This document shows positions 1 through 7,973 of a stretch of 64,000 bases of DNA, piece after piece. Every line of letters begins with the position of its first letter. Position 1 is the stretch's first letter. Source of the stretch: Lachnospiraceae bacterium (GTDB lineage: Bacteria > Bacillota > Clostridia > Lachnospirales > Lachnospiraceae). Both the position numbers and the translations under genes were made by a program. The stretch spans positions 1 through 64,000 of the forward strand of contig CAJTDX010000017.1 in assembly GCA_910575155.1 (NCBI GenBank), written 5' to 3'. The notes beneath the pieces were generated by a model. It searched no databases. It had not been told where the DNA came from and was given only the letters and a program-made list of their open reading frames with translations.

Positions 1-139
1 TCAATTGTTATCAAATGCATTTCTATCTGTTGGTTTTCTCTTTTCGTCATCATAATGTATCACCTCAAGGATTAATCTACACATATATTTTCTTATATGC
101 AAATCTTTTTGGCAAGAGGTTTGTCAACAGCTCGAAAAT

Positions 140-155
140 GTCCCAAAGTTGGGAC
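140..155. repeat. Short inverted repeat upstream of the recombinase
   Basis: GTCCCAA and TTGGGAC flank a 2-base centre, giving a perfect 7-bp dyad about 45 bases ahead of the recombinase promoter. It could be an operator or a recombinase binding half-site. Nothing else in bases 1-200 supports a gene. Confidence 0.4.
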
Positions 156-200
156 GGTACTTTTCGCAGTGCCGCCCCCTTTTCATGCCCGGCGGCATCC

Positions 201-229
201 TTGCCGATACCCCTAATCGGAGTTATAAT
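201..229 (+). promoter_or_regulatory. Promoter of the serine recombinase gene
   Basis: TTGCCG at 201-206 and TATAAT at 224-229 are separated by 17 bases. The start codon follows 31 bases later with an AAGGAGG ribosome site. Confidence 0.7.
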
Positions 230-260
230 ATAACTGTAATGTGATAGGGAAGGAGGAACA

Positions 261-1937
261 ATGGCACGAACAAAAAACAGAGGGTATCAGCAGATTTTGC
301 CCCCTACCTATGCGGCCCGGCGCTGGAAAATGGGCGGCTATATCCGGCTCTCCAAAGAGGATTTGCAGAAAATCAATCGTGGCCTTGACGATAGCAACAG
401 TGTGAAAAATCAGCGCGATATACTCAACGATTTTCATTTTAATCATGCGGAAGAATTTGAAAGCTACACCGAGTATGTGGATGACGGCCACACGGGAACC
501 GACACGGAGCGCGAAAGTTTCCAGCGGCTTTTGGGGGATGTGATGAACGGGAAAATTACCTGCGTTGTGGTAAAAGACCTCTCCCGTTTTGCCCGGAATT
601 ACAGTGACGCTGGCAGTCTGATTGATAACCTTTTTGTGCAAATGGGCGTCCGCTTTATCAGCTTGGCCGAGGGTGTGGACAGCTACCTAAACCCGGATAG
701 CGTGAACAGCATTATTGTGCCGATAACAAATGTGATGAACGACCAGTATTGTTATCAAACCTCAAAGAAAATCCGGCAGGTATTTGATTACAAACGGCGC
801 AACGGCCAGTACATCGGCTCTTTCGCCCCCTACGGCTACATCAAAGACCCGGCAAACAAGCATCAACTTCTGGTCGATACCGAGGCCGCCGAAACCGTCA
901 AGCGCGTGTATTCCATGCTCCTGCAAGGCTCGTCTAAAAGGGCCATCGCGCTGTACCTCAACGAACATGGCATACTCAGCCCCACGGCATACCGCCGGAA
1001 AAAGGGCCTGCCCGTTTCCTCAGCTGTGGCGGACGCCCCCATGTGGGGGGCCCGCATGATACATGAAATGCTCACCAACCCCATTTACACCGGGGATTTG
1101 GTACAAGGCCGCCGCCGGGTGAAAAGCTACAAGGTACACCAGATCGAGGCTGTGCCGGAGGATGAATGGGTGCGCGTCCCCGATACCCACGAGGCGATTA
1201 TCCCCCATGAAACCTTTGATAAGGTGCAGGCTCTGCTGGTACGCGATACCCGGACTTCCCCCAAAGGGCGCGAGGTTCACCTGTTCAGCGGTTTTCTGAA
1301 ATGTGCGGACTGCGGGAAGTCCATTACCCGCAGCCAGAGCGGGAAAAATATCTATTACGCCTGCTCCACTTACAAGAACCGCTCCCGGACGGCCTGCACC
1401 ATGCACTCTATCAAGCACAACCGTTTGGAGGCCGCCGTCCTGTTCGCTATCCAGTATCAAGTGAACACCGCCGTTTCCTACTCGGAGCTGATTGCCCGTA
1501 TCAACTCGGCCCCGTTGAAAAAAAGTCAATCCCACCGCCTTAACGACCAGATAGCCGCAAAGGAAAAGGAATTGACCCGGATAACCCGCTACAAGCAGTC
1601 ACTGTATCAAGATTGGAAAGACGGGGAAATCACCCAGCAGGAATACCGGGATATGAAAGCCGATTATGAACGGCAGGCCGCCGAGCTTGCGGATGTGCTG
1701 GCCCGGCTGAACGCGGAACGGGCGGAGCTCTTGAATGGCGTTGACAAGGAACACCCTGCGCTGGTAGCCTTTGCAAAGTATCAAAGCATTGAAACGCTCA
1801 CCCGTGAAATCCTCACGGACTTGGTAGACCATATCAAGATTTACGAAAACGGCAATATCAGCGTTCATTTTAAGTTTGTGGACGAGTTCCGCCGGATTGC
1901 CGAGTACATTGAAATCAATACCACCGAGGCGAGCTGA
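261..1937 (+). CDS. Large serine site-specific recombinase
   Basis: A 558-residue DNA recombinase of the large serine (TnpX/TndX-like) group, which excises and integrates mobile elements through a serine-DNA intermediate. An N-terminal resolvase domain begins at about residue 25 with GGYIRLSKED (likely nucleophile Ser31), followed by the DGHTGT and KDLSRFARN motifs. The recombinase domain (about 180-300) is followed by a zinc ribbon (Cys348-x2-Cys351 and a later Cys pair), a coiled coil (about 415-495) and a C-terminal DUF4368-like segment. AAGGAGG lies just ahead of the ATG. The gene is richer in GC than the sequence to its right and looks imported. Such genes usually sit at one end of their element, so the rest of the element probably lies left of this window. 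The family is certain; which element it belongs to is not. Confidence 0.93.
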   Translation: MARTKNRGYQQILPPTYAARRWKMGGYIRLSKEDLQKINRGLDDSNSVKNQRDILNDFHFNHAEEFESYTEYVDDGHTGTDTERESFQRLLGDVMNGKITCVVVKDLSRFARNYSDAGSLIDNLFVQMGVRFISLAEGVDSYLNPDSVNSIIVPITNVMNDQYCYQTSKKIRQVFDYKRRNGQYIGSFAPYGYIKDPANKHQLLVDTEAAETVKRVYSMLLQGSSKRAIALYLNEHGILSPTAYRRKKGLPVSSAVADAPMWGARMIHEMLTNPIYTGDLVQGRRRVKSYKVHQIEAVPEDEWVRVPDTHEAIIPHETFDKVQALLVRDTRTSPKGREVHLFSGFLKCADCGKSITRSQSGKNIYYACSTYKNRSRTACTMHSIKHNRLEAAVLFAIQYQVNTAVSYSELIARINSAPLKKSQSHRLNDQIAAKEKELTRITRYKQSLYQDWKDGEITQQEYRDMKADYERQAAELADVLARLNAERAELLNGVDKEHPALVAFAKYQSIETLTREILTDLVDHIKIYENGNISVHFKFVDEFRRIAEYIEINTTEAS

Positions 1938-2117
1938 CCCCCGCCAAAGCATGAAAACCCGCAATTTACAGATTTTCCTAATATGAAGCAATCATATGAA
2001 GTGTAATATCATATTTAAAAAAACGAAGGTGTAAAATATCAGGAAATTGAGCAATATTTTAGAAAAATAGGAAACAGGTGCATTGGAATCCCCCTTTTGC
2101 CGTATATGAAAATTGGA
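1938..2117. other. Intergenic stretch, probable end of the mobile element
   Basis: No gene is seen. GC content drops sharply just after the recombinase stop and the sequence becomes AT-rich. In large-serine-recombinase elements the attachment site is usually close to one end of this gene, so a junction here is expected. It cannot be placed exactly without the other end. Confidence 0.35.
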
Positions 2118-2146
2118 TTGCCGGATCATGACTGGTGTGCTATAAT
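2118..2146 (+). promoter_or_regulatory. Toxin mRNA promoter (type I TA locus)
   Basis: TTGCCG at 2118-2123, a 17-base spacer and TATAAT at 2141-2146, with TG one base before the -10 (extended -10). Transcription would start at about 2153 and give an RNA of about 200 nt ending at the shared hairpin near 2353. Confidence 0.75.
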
Positions 2147-2180
2147 CTGCGTAAGGGACAGTCGTGTTACAAGGTGGTGA

Positions 2181-2209
2181 ACCTCCCAAACTTGGAAAAG
2201 ATGGGAGGT
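2181..2209 (+). promoter_or_regulatory. Hairpin that can mask the toxin ribosome site
   Basis: ACCTCCC (2181-2187) is perfectly complementary to GGGAGGT (2203-2209), which is the core of the toxin Shine-Dalgarno sequence. The 15-base loop would leave the ribosome site double-stranded. Masked ribosome sites of this kind are typical of type I toxin mRNAs. Confidence 0.6.
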
Positions 2210-2216
2210 GGTGTTT

Positions 2217-2315
2217 ATGAGTACATACGAAGTTTTAAGCCTATTGTTTTTTGGCGGTTCGTTTCTCATTGCATTGCTTGCCTATTTGGACAATAGGAAC
2301 AACAAGCGGAAATAA
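2217..2315 (+). CDS. Small hydrophobic holin-like toxin (type I TA)
   Basis: A 32-residue peptide: a short N-terminal MSTYEVLS segment, one hydrophobic membrane helix (about residues 7-24), then a charged tail rich in Asp, Asn, Arg and Lys. This is the layout of the putative holin-like toxin and Fst/TxpA-type peptides of Firmicutes, which insert in the membrane and stop growth when over-produced. A strong GGGAGGTGG ribosome site lies 6 bases ahead but can be masked by an upstream hairpin. A convergent antisense RNA promoter lies about 95 bases downstream and both transcripts share a terminator hairpin, which strongly supports a toxin-antitoxin role. The family resemblance is from memory; the RNA architecture is read directly from the sequence. 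Confidence 0.75.
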   Translation: MSTYEVLSLLFFGGSFLIALLAYLDNRNNKRK

Positions 2316-2317
2316 AT

Positions 2318-2353
2318 AAACCTACCTTGTACTTGGCTAGCCGAGGCAGGTTT
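2318..2353. terminator. Bidirectional terminator shared by toxin and antitoxin RNAs
   Basis: AAACCTACC (2318-2326) and GGCAGGTTT (2345-2353) form a stem with one mismatch, enclosing a second near-palindrome (TGGCTAGCCG). Runs rich in T follow on the plus strand and rich in A precede it, so it can work in both directions between the converging transcripts. Confidence 0.65.
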
Positions 2354-2403
2354 ATTCCATAAATCAATCTTGGGAGGTCAACCACTTTGGGCGGCTGCTC
2401 CTT
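2318..2403 (-). ncRNA. Putative antisense antitoxin RNA
   Basis: A minus-strand promoter at 2410-2438 would start an RNA of about 85 nt near 2403 that runs into the shared hairpin. Its 5' part contains ACCUCCCA, complementary to the toxin ribosome site (TGGGAGGT at 2202-2209). Its 3' part is complementary to the 3' end of the toxin mRNA. It could therefore block toxin translation at both ends, as RNA II does in the par/Fst loci. Existence and ends are inferred from promoter and terminator only. Confidence 0.6.
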
Positions 2404-2409
2404 TTCTAT

Positions 2410-2438
2410 AATATAACATTTCTGTATCTGAAAATCAA
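2410..2438 (-). promoter_or_regulatory. Antitoxin RNA promoter
   Basis: Read on the minus strand: TTGATT (2438-2433), a 17-base spacer and TATATT (2415-2410), with TG one base before the -10. It points toward the toxin gene. Confidence 0.65.
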
Positions 2439-2729
2439 CTGTATTTTTAGAACCCGGCGTAATTATTACCCTTTATTATTTGACACACAGCCTGGAAACG
2501 GACGCCATTTTTAACGCCGTTTTTCTGAGATTTTACGGTTTTTAGTGGAATAGGATAAAAAGAAGAAACGACGGAAATGCTAATAAACAGGCACTTACAG
2601 CGTTCCACATAGATTAGTAAAAGCCATACCATAAAAAGTATAAAAATAATGCGGAGATTTCCAAAATCTTTAAAAACTGTTTAAAGTGGAGGAATGAAAA
2701 AGAGATTTACTCCACAATCAAAAAATAGT
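2439..2729. other. AT-rich intergenic stretch without a clear gene
   Basis: No supportable gene. On the minus strand, about 2460-2632 encodes a 61-residue frame containing QKNGVKNGVR, which faintly recalls the C-terminal tails of some tyrosine integrases. It could be an integrase remnant but is too short to call. Confidence 0.3.
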
Positions 2730-2758
2730 TGACAGAGGCACGTTGATGTGCTAAACTG
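2730..2758 (+). promoter_or_regulatory. trp operon promoter
   Basis: TTGACA at 2730-2735, a 17-base spacer and TAAACT at 2753-2758, with an extended -10 TG. It lies directly ahead of the T-box leader, so the transcript starts near 2765. Confidence 0.75.
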
Positions 2759-2764
2759 CATATA

Positions 2765-3152
2765 GTTTAAATATAGTGAATAAAATCAATGAGCAAAAGT
2801 AGTATCATAAGAAGGTTCCTCACAGAGAGTTATCGGCTGGTGGAAGATAACAGGAATGTTTTATGAGAATGGATTTGTAAGATGCTAAGCGAAATGGAAA
2901 CATAGTAGCGGCTGCCGTGTCCTCACGTTACAGAGGTAAGATATCATGTGTATCGGATTGAGATTATAGAATTGGTGGCGGATATTTCTGATTTGAAATA
3001 TCCGTTTTTTTGTTTCACAGAAAACATTTCAGGTATGAAAGTGTTTTCTGGAAAGATCGTTGTTTAACGCCAGTTCTCTAATGAAACAGGGTGGCACCAC
3101 GACCAAAATCGTCCCTGGTAAGAGTTGTTGAAACTTTTACCAGGGACTTTTT
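2765..3152 (+). promoter_or_regulatory. T-box riboswitch (tRNA-Trp sensing) of the trp operon
   Basis: A leader of about 390 nt. Stem I has CATAA (about 2812) pairing with TTATG (about 2860), an AGTA-type strand opposite GAA, and then the specifier codon TGG (2870-2872), which reads tRNA-Trp. A GCTGGTGG apical motif lies between them. The conserved T-box sequence AAACAGGGTGGCACCACG spans 3084-3101; its TGGC matches a tRNA acceptor end GCCA, as expected for tRNA-Trp. The terminator follows at once. Uncharged tRNA-Trp should stabilise the antiterminator and switch on trp expression. Confidence 0.92.
3111..3152 (+). terminator. Intrinsic terminator of the T-box switch
   Basis: GTCCCTGGTAA pairs with TTACCAGGGAC around a short loop and is followed by five T residues. 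Its 5' arm follows the T-box directly, the usual arrangement of mutually exclusive terminator and antiterminator. Confidence 0.9.
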
Positions 3153-3194
3153 CGTTGCTTATGATTCGGTTTGCTGTTGGGAAAGGAGTTTACA

Positions 3195-4607
3195 ATGAAA
3201 CGTATTTTGAGAGTATACAAACATACGGTAAGTATTATTGGAGAAAACGCTGTTGATATGTATGAAAATCTGGCGGAAAAGAAAAAAGGATTTCTTCTCG
3301 AAAGCTACGATAAGAATTATGACCGTTATACTTTGTTCGGGGCAGAACCAGAAGAAATCATAACCTCCCGTGGAAATGCCCTTGTGATCCACAGGGCAGA
3401 GGGAGAAGAGGTAAGAGAAGGAAATCCTCTGCAGAGACTAAAAGAATACTACAGTAAATTTGAGATTGTAAAAGATGCAGACGGACTGAAGTTCAGCGGA
3501 GGACTGGTCGGGAATCTGGGATATGATTTTGTGCGGTATACAGAAGAGCTGCCGGACGCCAATCCAGATGAGATCGGTATTGAAACGATTCAGATGATGC
3601 TGATGACAAAATTTATCCTGATGGATCATGTGGCGGAGACTATGACGGCAGTTGTTTTAGAGGAAGACAGTGAAGAGGGAAAGGTCAGAGGGCTGCGGGA
3701 AGCAGAGAGAATGCTTGATCAGGCGGGAAAAGCCGCAGGAGAAAAAGCTCGTACGAGGGCATTCCTTCATGACGGCAGAATCGTAAAGAAATCGGATACT
3801 CTGGAGGAATACACCCGGAAGGTTGAAAAAATAAAAGAATATATCAGAGAAGGGCATATTTTTCAGACGGTGCTGTCCCAAAGATGGACTATAGAGACTC
3901 GTCAGGAGGGATTTGAATTATATAGAGAATTAAGGGAACGAAATCCCTCTCCTTATCTGTATTATTTCAATTTCGGGGAATTTGAAGTCATTGGCAGCTC
4001 ACCGGAAATGATTGTAAAGCAGCAGGGAGGCAGTGTGTTTACCTGCCCGATCGCAGGAACCAGAAAACGCGGCAGAGACGCCGCGGAGGATGAACTGCTC
4101 AGGCAGGAGCTTCTTGGAGATGAAAAAGAGCGCGCTGAGCATGTGATGCTGGTAGACCTGGCAAGAAATGATATGGGACGGATCGCAGAATTTGGCACAG
4201 TCAAAGTAACGCAGTTTATGGATGTTCAGAATTACTCTCACGTCATGCATATTACCTCTATAGTTGAGGGAAGGAAGAAAGGCAGTTTTCATCCTCTGGA
4301 TTTGGCGGCTTCGTTCCTCCCGGCAGGAACGTTAAGCGGAGCGCCTAAAATCCGCGCTATGGAGATTATTGATGAACTGGAAGAAAGCCGCAGAGGCTTA
4401 TACGGAGGCGCTGCCGGATATGTGGATTTTGGCGGGGATATGGACTTGTGCATTACTATAAGAACTATGGTCAAAAAAGGAAATCTGGTGTATCTCCAGG
4501 CAGGAGCCGGGATTGTGGCAGATTCCAGGCCGGAAATGGAATACCAGGAGTGCTGCAGTAAGGTGATGGCGCTGGCAAAGACTCTGGTGGAAGAAGAACA
4601 TTTGTGA
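3195..4607 (+). CDS. trpE: Anthranilate synthase component I
   Basis: A 470-residue TrpE, which makes anthranilate from chorismate with ammonia supplied by TrpG. FLLESYDK near the N-terminus is the Trp feedback-binding segment. The chorismate-binding half carries SPEMIVK, CPIAGTRKRG, DLARNDMGR and AGTLSGAPK, all typical of active enzymes. I start at ATG 3195, 6 bases after AAAGGAG; a TTG 24 bases upstream lacks such support. It is the first gene of the T-box-controlled operon, and trpG follows 16 bases after its stop. Confidence 0.96.
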   Translation: MKRILRVYKHTVSIIGENAVDMYENLAEKKKGFLLESYDKNYDRYTLFGAEPEEIITSRGNALVIHRAEGEEVREGNPLQRLKEYYSKFEIVKDADGLKFSGGLVGNLGYDFVRYTEELPDANPDEIGIETIQMMLMTKFILMDHVAETMTAVVLEEDSEEGKVRGLREAERMLDQAGKAAGEKARTRAFLHDGRIVKKSDTLEEYTRKVEKIKEYIREGHIFQTVLSQRWTIETRQEGFELYRELRERNPSPYLYYFNFGEFEVIGSSPEMIVKQQGGSVFTCPIAGTRKRGRDAAEDELLRQELLGDEKERAEHVMLVDLARNDMGRIAEFGTVKVTQFMDVQNYSHVMHITSIVEGRKKGSFHPLDLAASFLPAGTLSGAPKIRAMEIIDELEESRRGLYGGAAGYVDFGGDMDLCITIRTMVKKGNLVYLQAGAGIVADSRPEMEYQECCSKVMALAKTLVEEEHL

Positions 4608-4623
4608 CATAAGGAGGAAACGT

Positions 4624-5193
4624 ATGATACTTTTGATTGATAACTATGATTCCTTTACGTATAACCTGTATCAGTATCTGGGAATTTTTACAGAGGATAT
4701 CCGGGTGGAGAGAAATGACAAGATTACCATAGAAGAAATATACAGGATGAGGCCGGAGAGAATCGTGCTGTCTCCAGGACCCAAAAACCCTAAAGAGGCA
4801 GGAATATGCGTCGATGTGGTAAAAGAATTTCTTGCGAAAGTTCCAATTCTTGGAATCTGTCTGGGGCATCAGTGCATAGGAGAAGCATTAGGCGGCGCTG
4901 TCAGTTACGCGAAACAATTGTTTCATGGGAAGCAGTCGCTGATAAATCATACAGAGGAAAGCATTTTTACCGGGATTCATTCGCCGCTGAAGATTGCCCG
5001 TTACCATTCTCTTGCCGTTCAGGAACAAGATCTGCCAGAATGTCTCAGAGTGCTGGCAAGGACGGAGGATGGAGAGATCATGGCGATGCGCCACAGAGAA
5101 TATCCGGTGGCAGGACTGCAGTTTCATCCGGAATCCATCTATACAGAACATGGCAAGCGAATGATTGATAACTTTGTAAACGGTAGGATTTGA
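4624..5193 (+). CDS. trpG: Anthranilate synthase component II (glutamine amidotransferase)
   Basis: A 189-residue class I amidotransferase that releases ammonia from glutamine for TrpE. The triad is visible: Cys79 in GICLGHQC, and His and Glu in LQFHPESIYT. The N-terminal DNYDSFTYNLYQYL is the family signature. It could also serve aminodeoxychorismate synthase, but its position directly after trpE favours tryptophan. It is not fused to TrpD, unlike in enterobacteria. AAGGAGG lies ahead of the ATG. Confidence 0.95.
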   Translation: MILLIDNYDSFTYNLYQYLGIFTEDIRVERNDKITIEEIYRMRPERIVLSPGPKNPKEAGICVDVVKEFLAKVPILGICLGHQCIGEALGGAVSYAKQLFHGKQSLINHTEESIFTGIHSPLKIARYHSLAVQEQDLPECLRVLARTEDGEIMAMRHREYPVAGLQFHPESIYTEHGKRMIDNFVNGRI

Positions 5194-5204
5194 AGGGAAA
5201 GAAA

Positions 5205-5981
5205 ATGATATTAGATAAGATTGTAGAAGATAAAAAGCTGCGTCTGCCTCAGCATAAGGCAAAGGTGAGCGAAAAAGAAATGCGCAGACTTGCAGAAGAA
5301 CATAGAAGGACAAATGCGCCTTCGTTCAGTCAGGCGCTGGCAAAGTCCGGTCTTTCCATAATAGGGGAAGTTAAGAAGGCGTCTCCCAGTCTGGGTTCTA
5401 TTAAGAGTAAAATCGGTCTCATGGACAGAATTAAGGAATATAACGCGTCTGTGGACGCCATTTCCTGTCTCACAGAAGAAGATCATTTTGGCGGAACGGC
5501 AGATTATTTAAAAGAGATCAGAACAATGTCTCCATTACCCATTCTCCGAAAAGATTTTATGATTGATGAATATCAGTTTTATGAGGCGCGCGTACTCGGG
5601 GCGGATGCGGTGCTTCTCATCGCGGCCATTCTGGACGACGCTCAGATGAGAGAGTTCTGTCAGCTTACAGAAGAGCTGGGCATGGACGCCCTGGTAGAGA
5701 CACATGATGAGCGGGAATTGGAACGCGCATTAAAAGCGGATGCTGAGATTATCGGTGTTAATAACCGGGATCTTCGGGATTTTACGATTCGGCTGGATAC
5801 TGCCAGGCGGCTTTCTGCAATGGTTCCGCAGGGAAAGATTTTTGTGGCAGAGAGCGGGATTACAGGGGATGAAGATATAAAATTTCTGAAAAAATCCAGA
5901 GTGGATGCAGTTTTGATCGGAAGGGCATTTATGGAAGCGGAACGCCCCGGAAAACTGGCGGAGCATTGGAAGTCGCTGTAA
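5205..5981 (+). CDS. trpC: Indole-3-glycerol phosphate synthase
   Basis: A 258-residue (beta/alpha)8 enzyme that closes the indole ring with loss of CO2. GEVKKASPSLG, LRKDFMIDEYQ, LVETHDERE, IGVNNRDLRDF and VAESGI are the expected loop motifs, including the catalytic lysines and glutamates. I use ATG 5205, 11 bases after the trpG stop, with a weak GAAGGGAAAG ribosome site that overlaps the trpG end, so translation is probably coupled. An upstream TTG at 5190 is less likely. Confidence 0.95.
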   Translation: MILDKIVEDKKLRLPQHKAKVSEKEMRRLAEEHRRTNAPSFSQALAKSGLSIIGEVKKASPSLGSIKSKIGLMDRIKEYNASVDAISCLTEEDHFGGTADYLKEIRTMSPLPILRKDFMIDEYQFYEARVLGADAVLLIAAILDDAQMREFCQLTEELGMDALVETHDERELERALKADAEIIGVNNRDLRDFTIRLDTARRLSAMVPQGKIFVAESGITGDEDIKFLKKSRVDAVLIGRAFMEAERPGKLAEHWKSL

Positions 5982-6009
5982 ACGTATGATTTCAGGAAGG
6001 ATGGTATAG

Positions 6010-6675
6010 ATGGGAAGAACGCCGGAGATTAAAATATGCGGGATCACCAGAAGTGAGGAAGCGGCGGCGCTCAATGAAATTAAAGCAGCGTATGCAGGTT
6101 TTGTGTTTTGGAAAAGGAGCAGGCGTAAAGTAAGTTTCTGCCAGGCAGAAGAAATCCGAAAGCATTTGGATGAAGGGGTGAAAAGAGTGGCAGTGACAGT
6201 CAGCCCGGAATTAGAGCTGCTAAGAAACATTGAGCAGGCGGAGTTTGACATAATACAGATTCACGGGTCTTTGCGGGAAGAAGTTTTAAATAAAAGCAGA
6301 ATACCAGTCTGGCAGGCGTGCAATATAGAGAAACCAGAGGATTTAAAAAGCCTCAGGCGCCATGAGAAGATCACAGGTTATGTCCTTGACGCAGGGACTG
6401 CCGGAGGCGGCAGGCCATTTGACTGGACGGACAGCAAAGCGGCAGTGGATCAGGCCAGAGCCATGTGGTTTGAAGGTAAAATATTTGTGCTTGCCGGAGG
6501 CTTGAATCCTGGAAATGTAAGGGAAGCTGTGGGGCTGTTTTCACCCGATGTGGTGGATGTAAGTTCTGGGGTGGAGGGAAAGAAAGGCAAAGAGCGGGGA
6601 ATGATATTGGAATTTGCAGAAAAGGTCAGAAGGTGTGAAAAAACTTGTGAATCGATTTACGAAATTGACGGTTAG
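6010..6675 (+). CDS. trpF: Phosphoribosylanthranilate isomerase
   Basis: A 221-residue TIM-barrel isomerase. KICGITRSEEA at the N-terminus holds the catalytic Cys, and LDAGTAGGGRPFDW with LAGGLNPGNV are the phosphate-binding and catalytic segments (catalytic Asp in LDAG). It stands alone rather than fused to TrpC. An AGGAAGG ribosome site precedes the ATG. It ends in the small hairpin that precedes trpB. Confidence 0.94.
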   Translation: MGRTPEIKICGITRSEEAAALNEIKAAYAGFVFWKRSRRKVSFCQAEEIRKHLDEGVKRVAVTVSPELELLRNIEQAEFDIIQIHGSLREEVLNKSRIPVWQACNIEKPEDLKSLRRHEKITGYVLDAGTAGGGRPFDWTDSKAAVDQARAMWFEGKIFVLAGGLNPGNVREAVGLFSPDVVDVSSGVEGKKGKERGMILEFAEKVRRCEKTCESIYEIDG

Positions 6676-6705
6676 TGCCAGAAAGGGCACAGAATGGAGG
6701 AAAGA
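6675..6705 (+). promoter_or_regulatory. Hairpin plus ribosome-site element, copy 1 (before trpB)
   Basis: GTGCC (6675-6679) and GGCAC (6686-6690) form a 5-bp stem with a 6-base loop, immediately followed by AGAATGGAGG. The 14-mer GCACAGAATGGAGG (6687-6700) recurs identically at 39727-39740 and 54330-54343, each time as the ribosome site of an unrelated gene. Confidence 0.5.
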
Positions 6706-7914
6706 ATGAAAAAGAATGATAAGAGATATTTTGGAGAATTTGGCGGACAGTTTGTATCAGAATCTCTGATGAACACCCTGAAAGAGCTGGATCTGGCGTA
6801 TGAGGCGGCAATTCATGATGAAGCGTTTCTCAAACAGTATGATTATTATATGAAACAGTACGTGGGCAGAGAAAATCCTCTCTACTTTGCGGAAAATTTG
6901 AGCAGAGAGTACGGTACGAAAATCTATCTGAAACGAGAAGATTTGAATCATACCGGAGCCCATAAAATCAATAATGTTCTCGGACAGATTTTGCTGGCAA
7001 AGCGGATGGGAAAGAAAAAGGTAATTGCAGAGACAGGAGCCGGACAGCACGGCGTGGCGACGGCCACAGGCGCGGCCCTTTTTGGAATGGAATGTACTGT
7101 TTTTATGGGAGAGGAAGATATGCGCCGCCAGGAGCTGAATGTATTTCGCATGAAAATGCTGGGGGCGAAAGTGGAGTGTGTTTTGTCCGGCAGCCGGACT
7201 TTAAAGGATGCCACCAATGAAGCGATCCGTACCTGGGCGAAAACGGCGGAAGATACGTTCTATGTGATTGGATCGGCAGTAGGCCCGTATCCTTATCCTA
7301 AAATAGTAAAAGAATTTCAGAGCGTCATCAGCCGGGAGAGTAAGCGGCAGATTCTGCAGGCAGAAGGCAGACTGCCGGATGTGGTGATGGCATGTGTGGG
7401 AGGAGGTTCTAATTCCATCGGCATGTTTGCAGATTTTATAGATGAACCATCCGTGAAACTGATCGGTGTGGAAGCGGCCGGCCTGGGAATAGAAACAGGA
7501 AAACATGCCAGCGCCATGGCATTGGGAAAGCCGGGAACGCTTCACGGGATGCGCTCTTATCTGCTGCAGGATGATGACGGAAATATTCAGGTTGCGTATT
7601 CTGTTTCGGCTGGCCTGGATTATCCGGGAGTGGGGCCAGAGCACGCCTGTCTAAAGGACAGCGGCCGGGCAGCATATGTGTCTGTGACAGATCGGGAAGC
7701 CATAGAAGCCCTGATGGAGCTGTGCAGGCTGGAAGGAATCATTCCCGCCATTGAGAGCGCTCATGCCATCGCTTTTGCAAGAAAGCAGGCGAAGCACATG
7801 AGAGAGGATGAAATTATGATTGTATGTCTGTCAGGAAGAGGAGATAAAGATGTGCATACAGTGGCTGATTATATGAATAGCGGGATGTGCCGGGAATCAT
7901 CTTTAGATGCTTAA
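6706..7914 (+). CDS. trpB: Tryptophan synthase beta chain
   Basis: A 402-residue PLP enzyme that condenses indole with serine. [15 protein letters not shown] carries the PLP lysine at residue 87, the canonical position. [10 protein letters not shown] is the PLP-phosphate loop, and the C-terminal SGRGDKD is typical of the TrpB1 type that pairs with TrpA. I start at ATG 6706, 5 bases after GGAGG; an in-frame ATG at 6694 overlaps the ribosome site and is unlikely. trpA follows after 59 bases. Confidence 0.96.
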   Translation: MKKNDKRYFGEFGGQFVSESLMNTLKELDLAYEAAIHDEAFLKQYDYYMKQYVGRENPLYFAENLSREYGTKIYLKREDLNHTGAHKINNVLGQILLAKRMGKKKVIAETGAGQHGVATATGAALFGMECTVFMGEEDMRRQELNVFRMKMLGAKVECVLSGSRTLKDATNEAIRTWAKTAEDTFYVIGSAVGPYPYPKIVKEFQSVISRESKRQILQAEGRLPDVVMACVGGGSNSIGMFADFIDEPSVKLIGVEAAGLGIETGKHASAMALGKPGTLHGMRSYLLQDDDGNIQVAYSVSAGLDYPGVGPEHACLKDSGRAAYVSVTDREAIEALMELCRLEGIIPAIESAHAIAFARKQAKHMREDEIMIVCLSGRGDKDVHTVADYMNSGMCRESSLDA

Positions 7915-7973
7915 ACACAGGAAACGGCATCTTTAAATAAAAAGTGAAAGACAAAGATATGGGAGGTAAGACA

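Noticed and set aside
1020-1535. Minus-strand 171-codon frame inside the recombinase gene
   Set aside because: Shadow frame of a GC-rich gene; no start signal and no recognisable protein.
2447-2632. Minus-strand frame possibly encoding an integrase tail
   Set aside because: Only the short GVKNGVR-like segment is suggestive, it overlaps the antitoxin promoter side, and there is no ribosome site.
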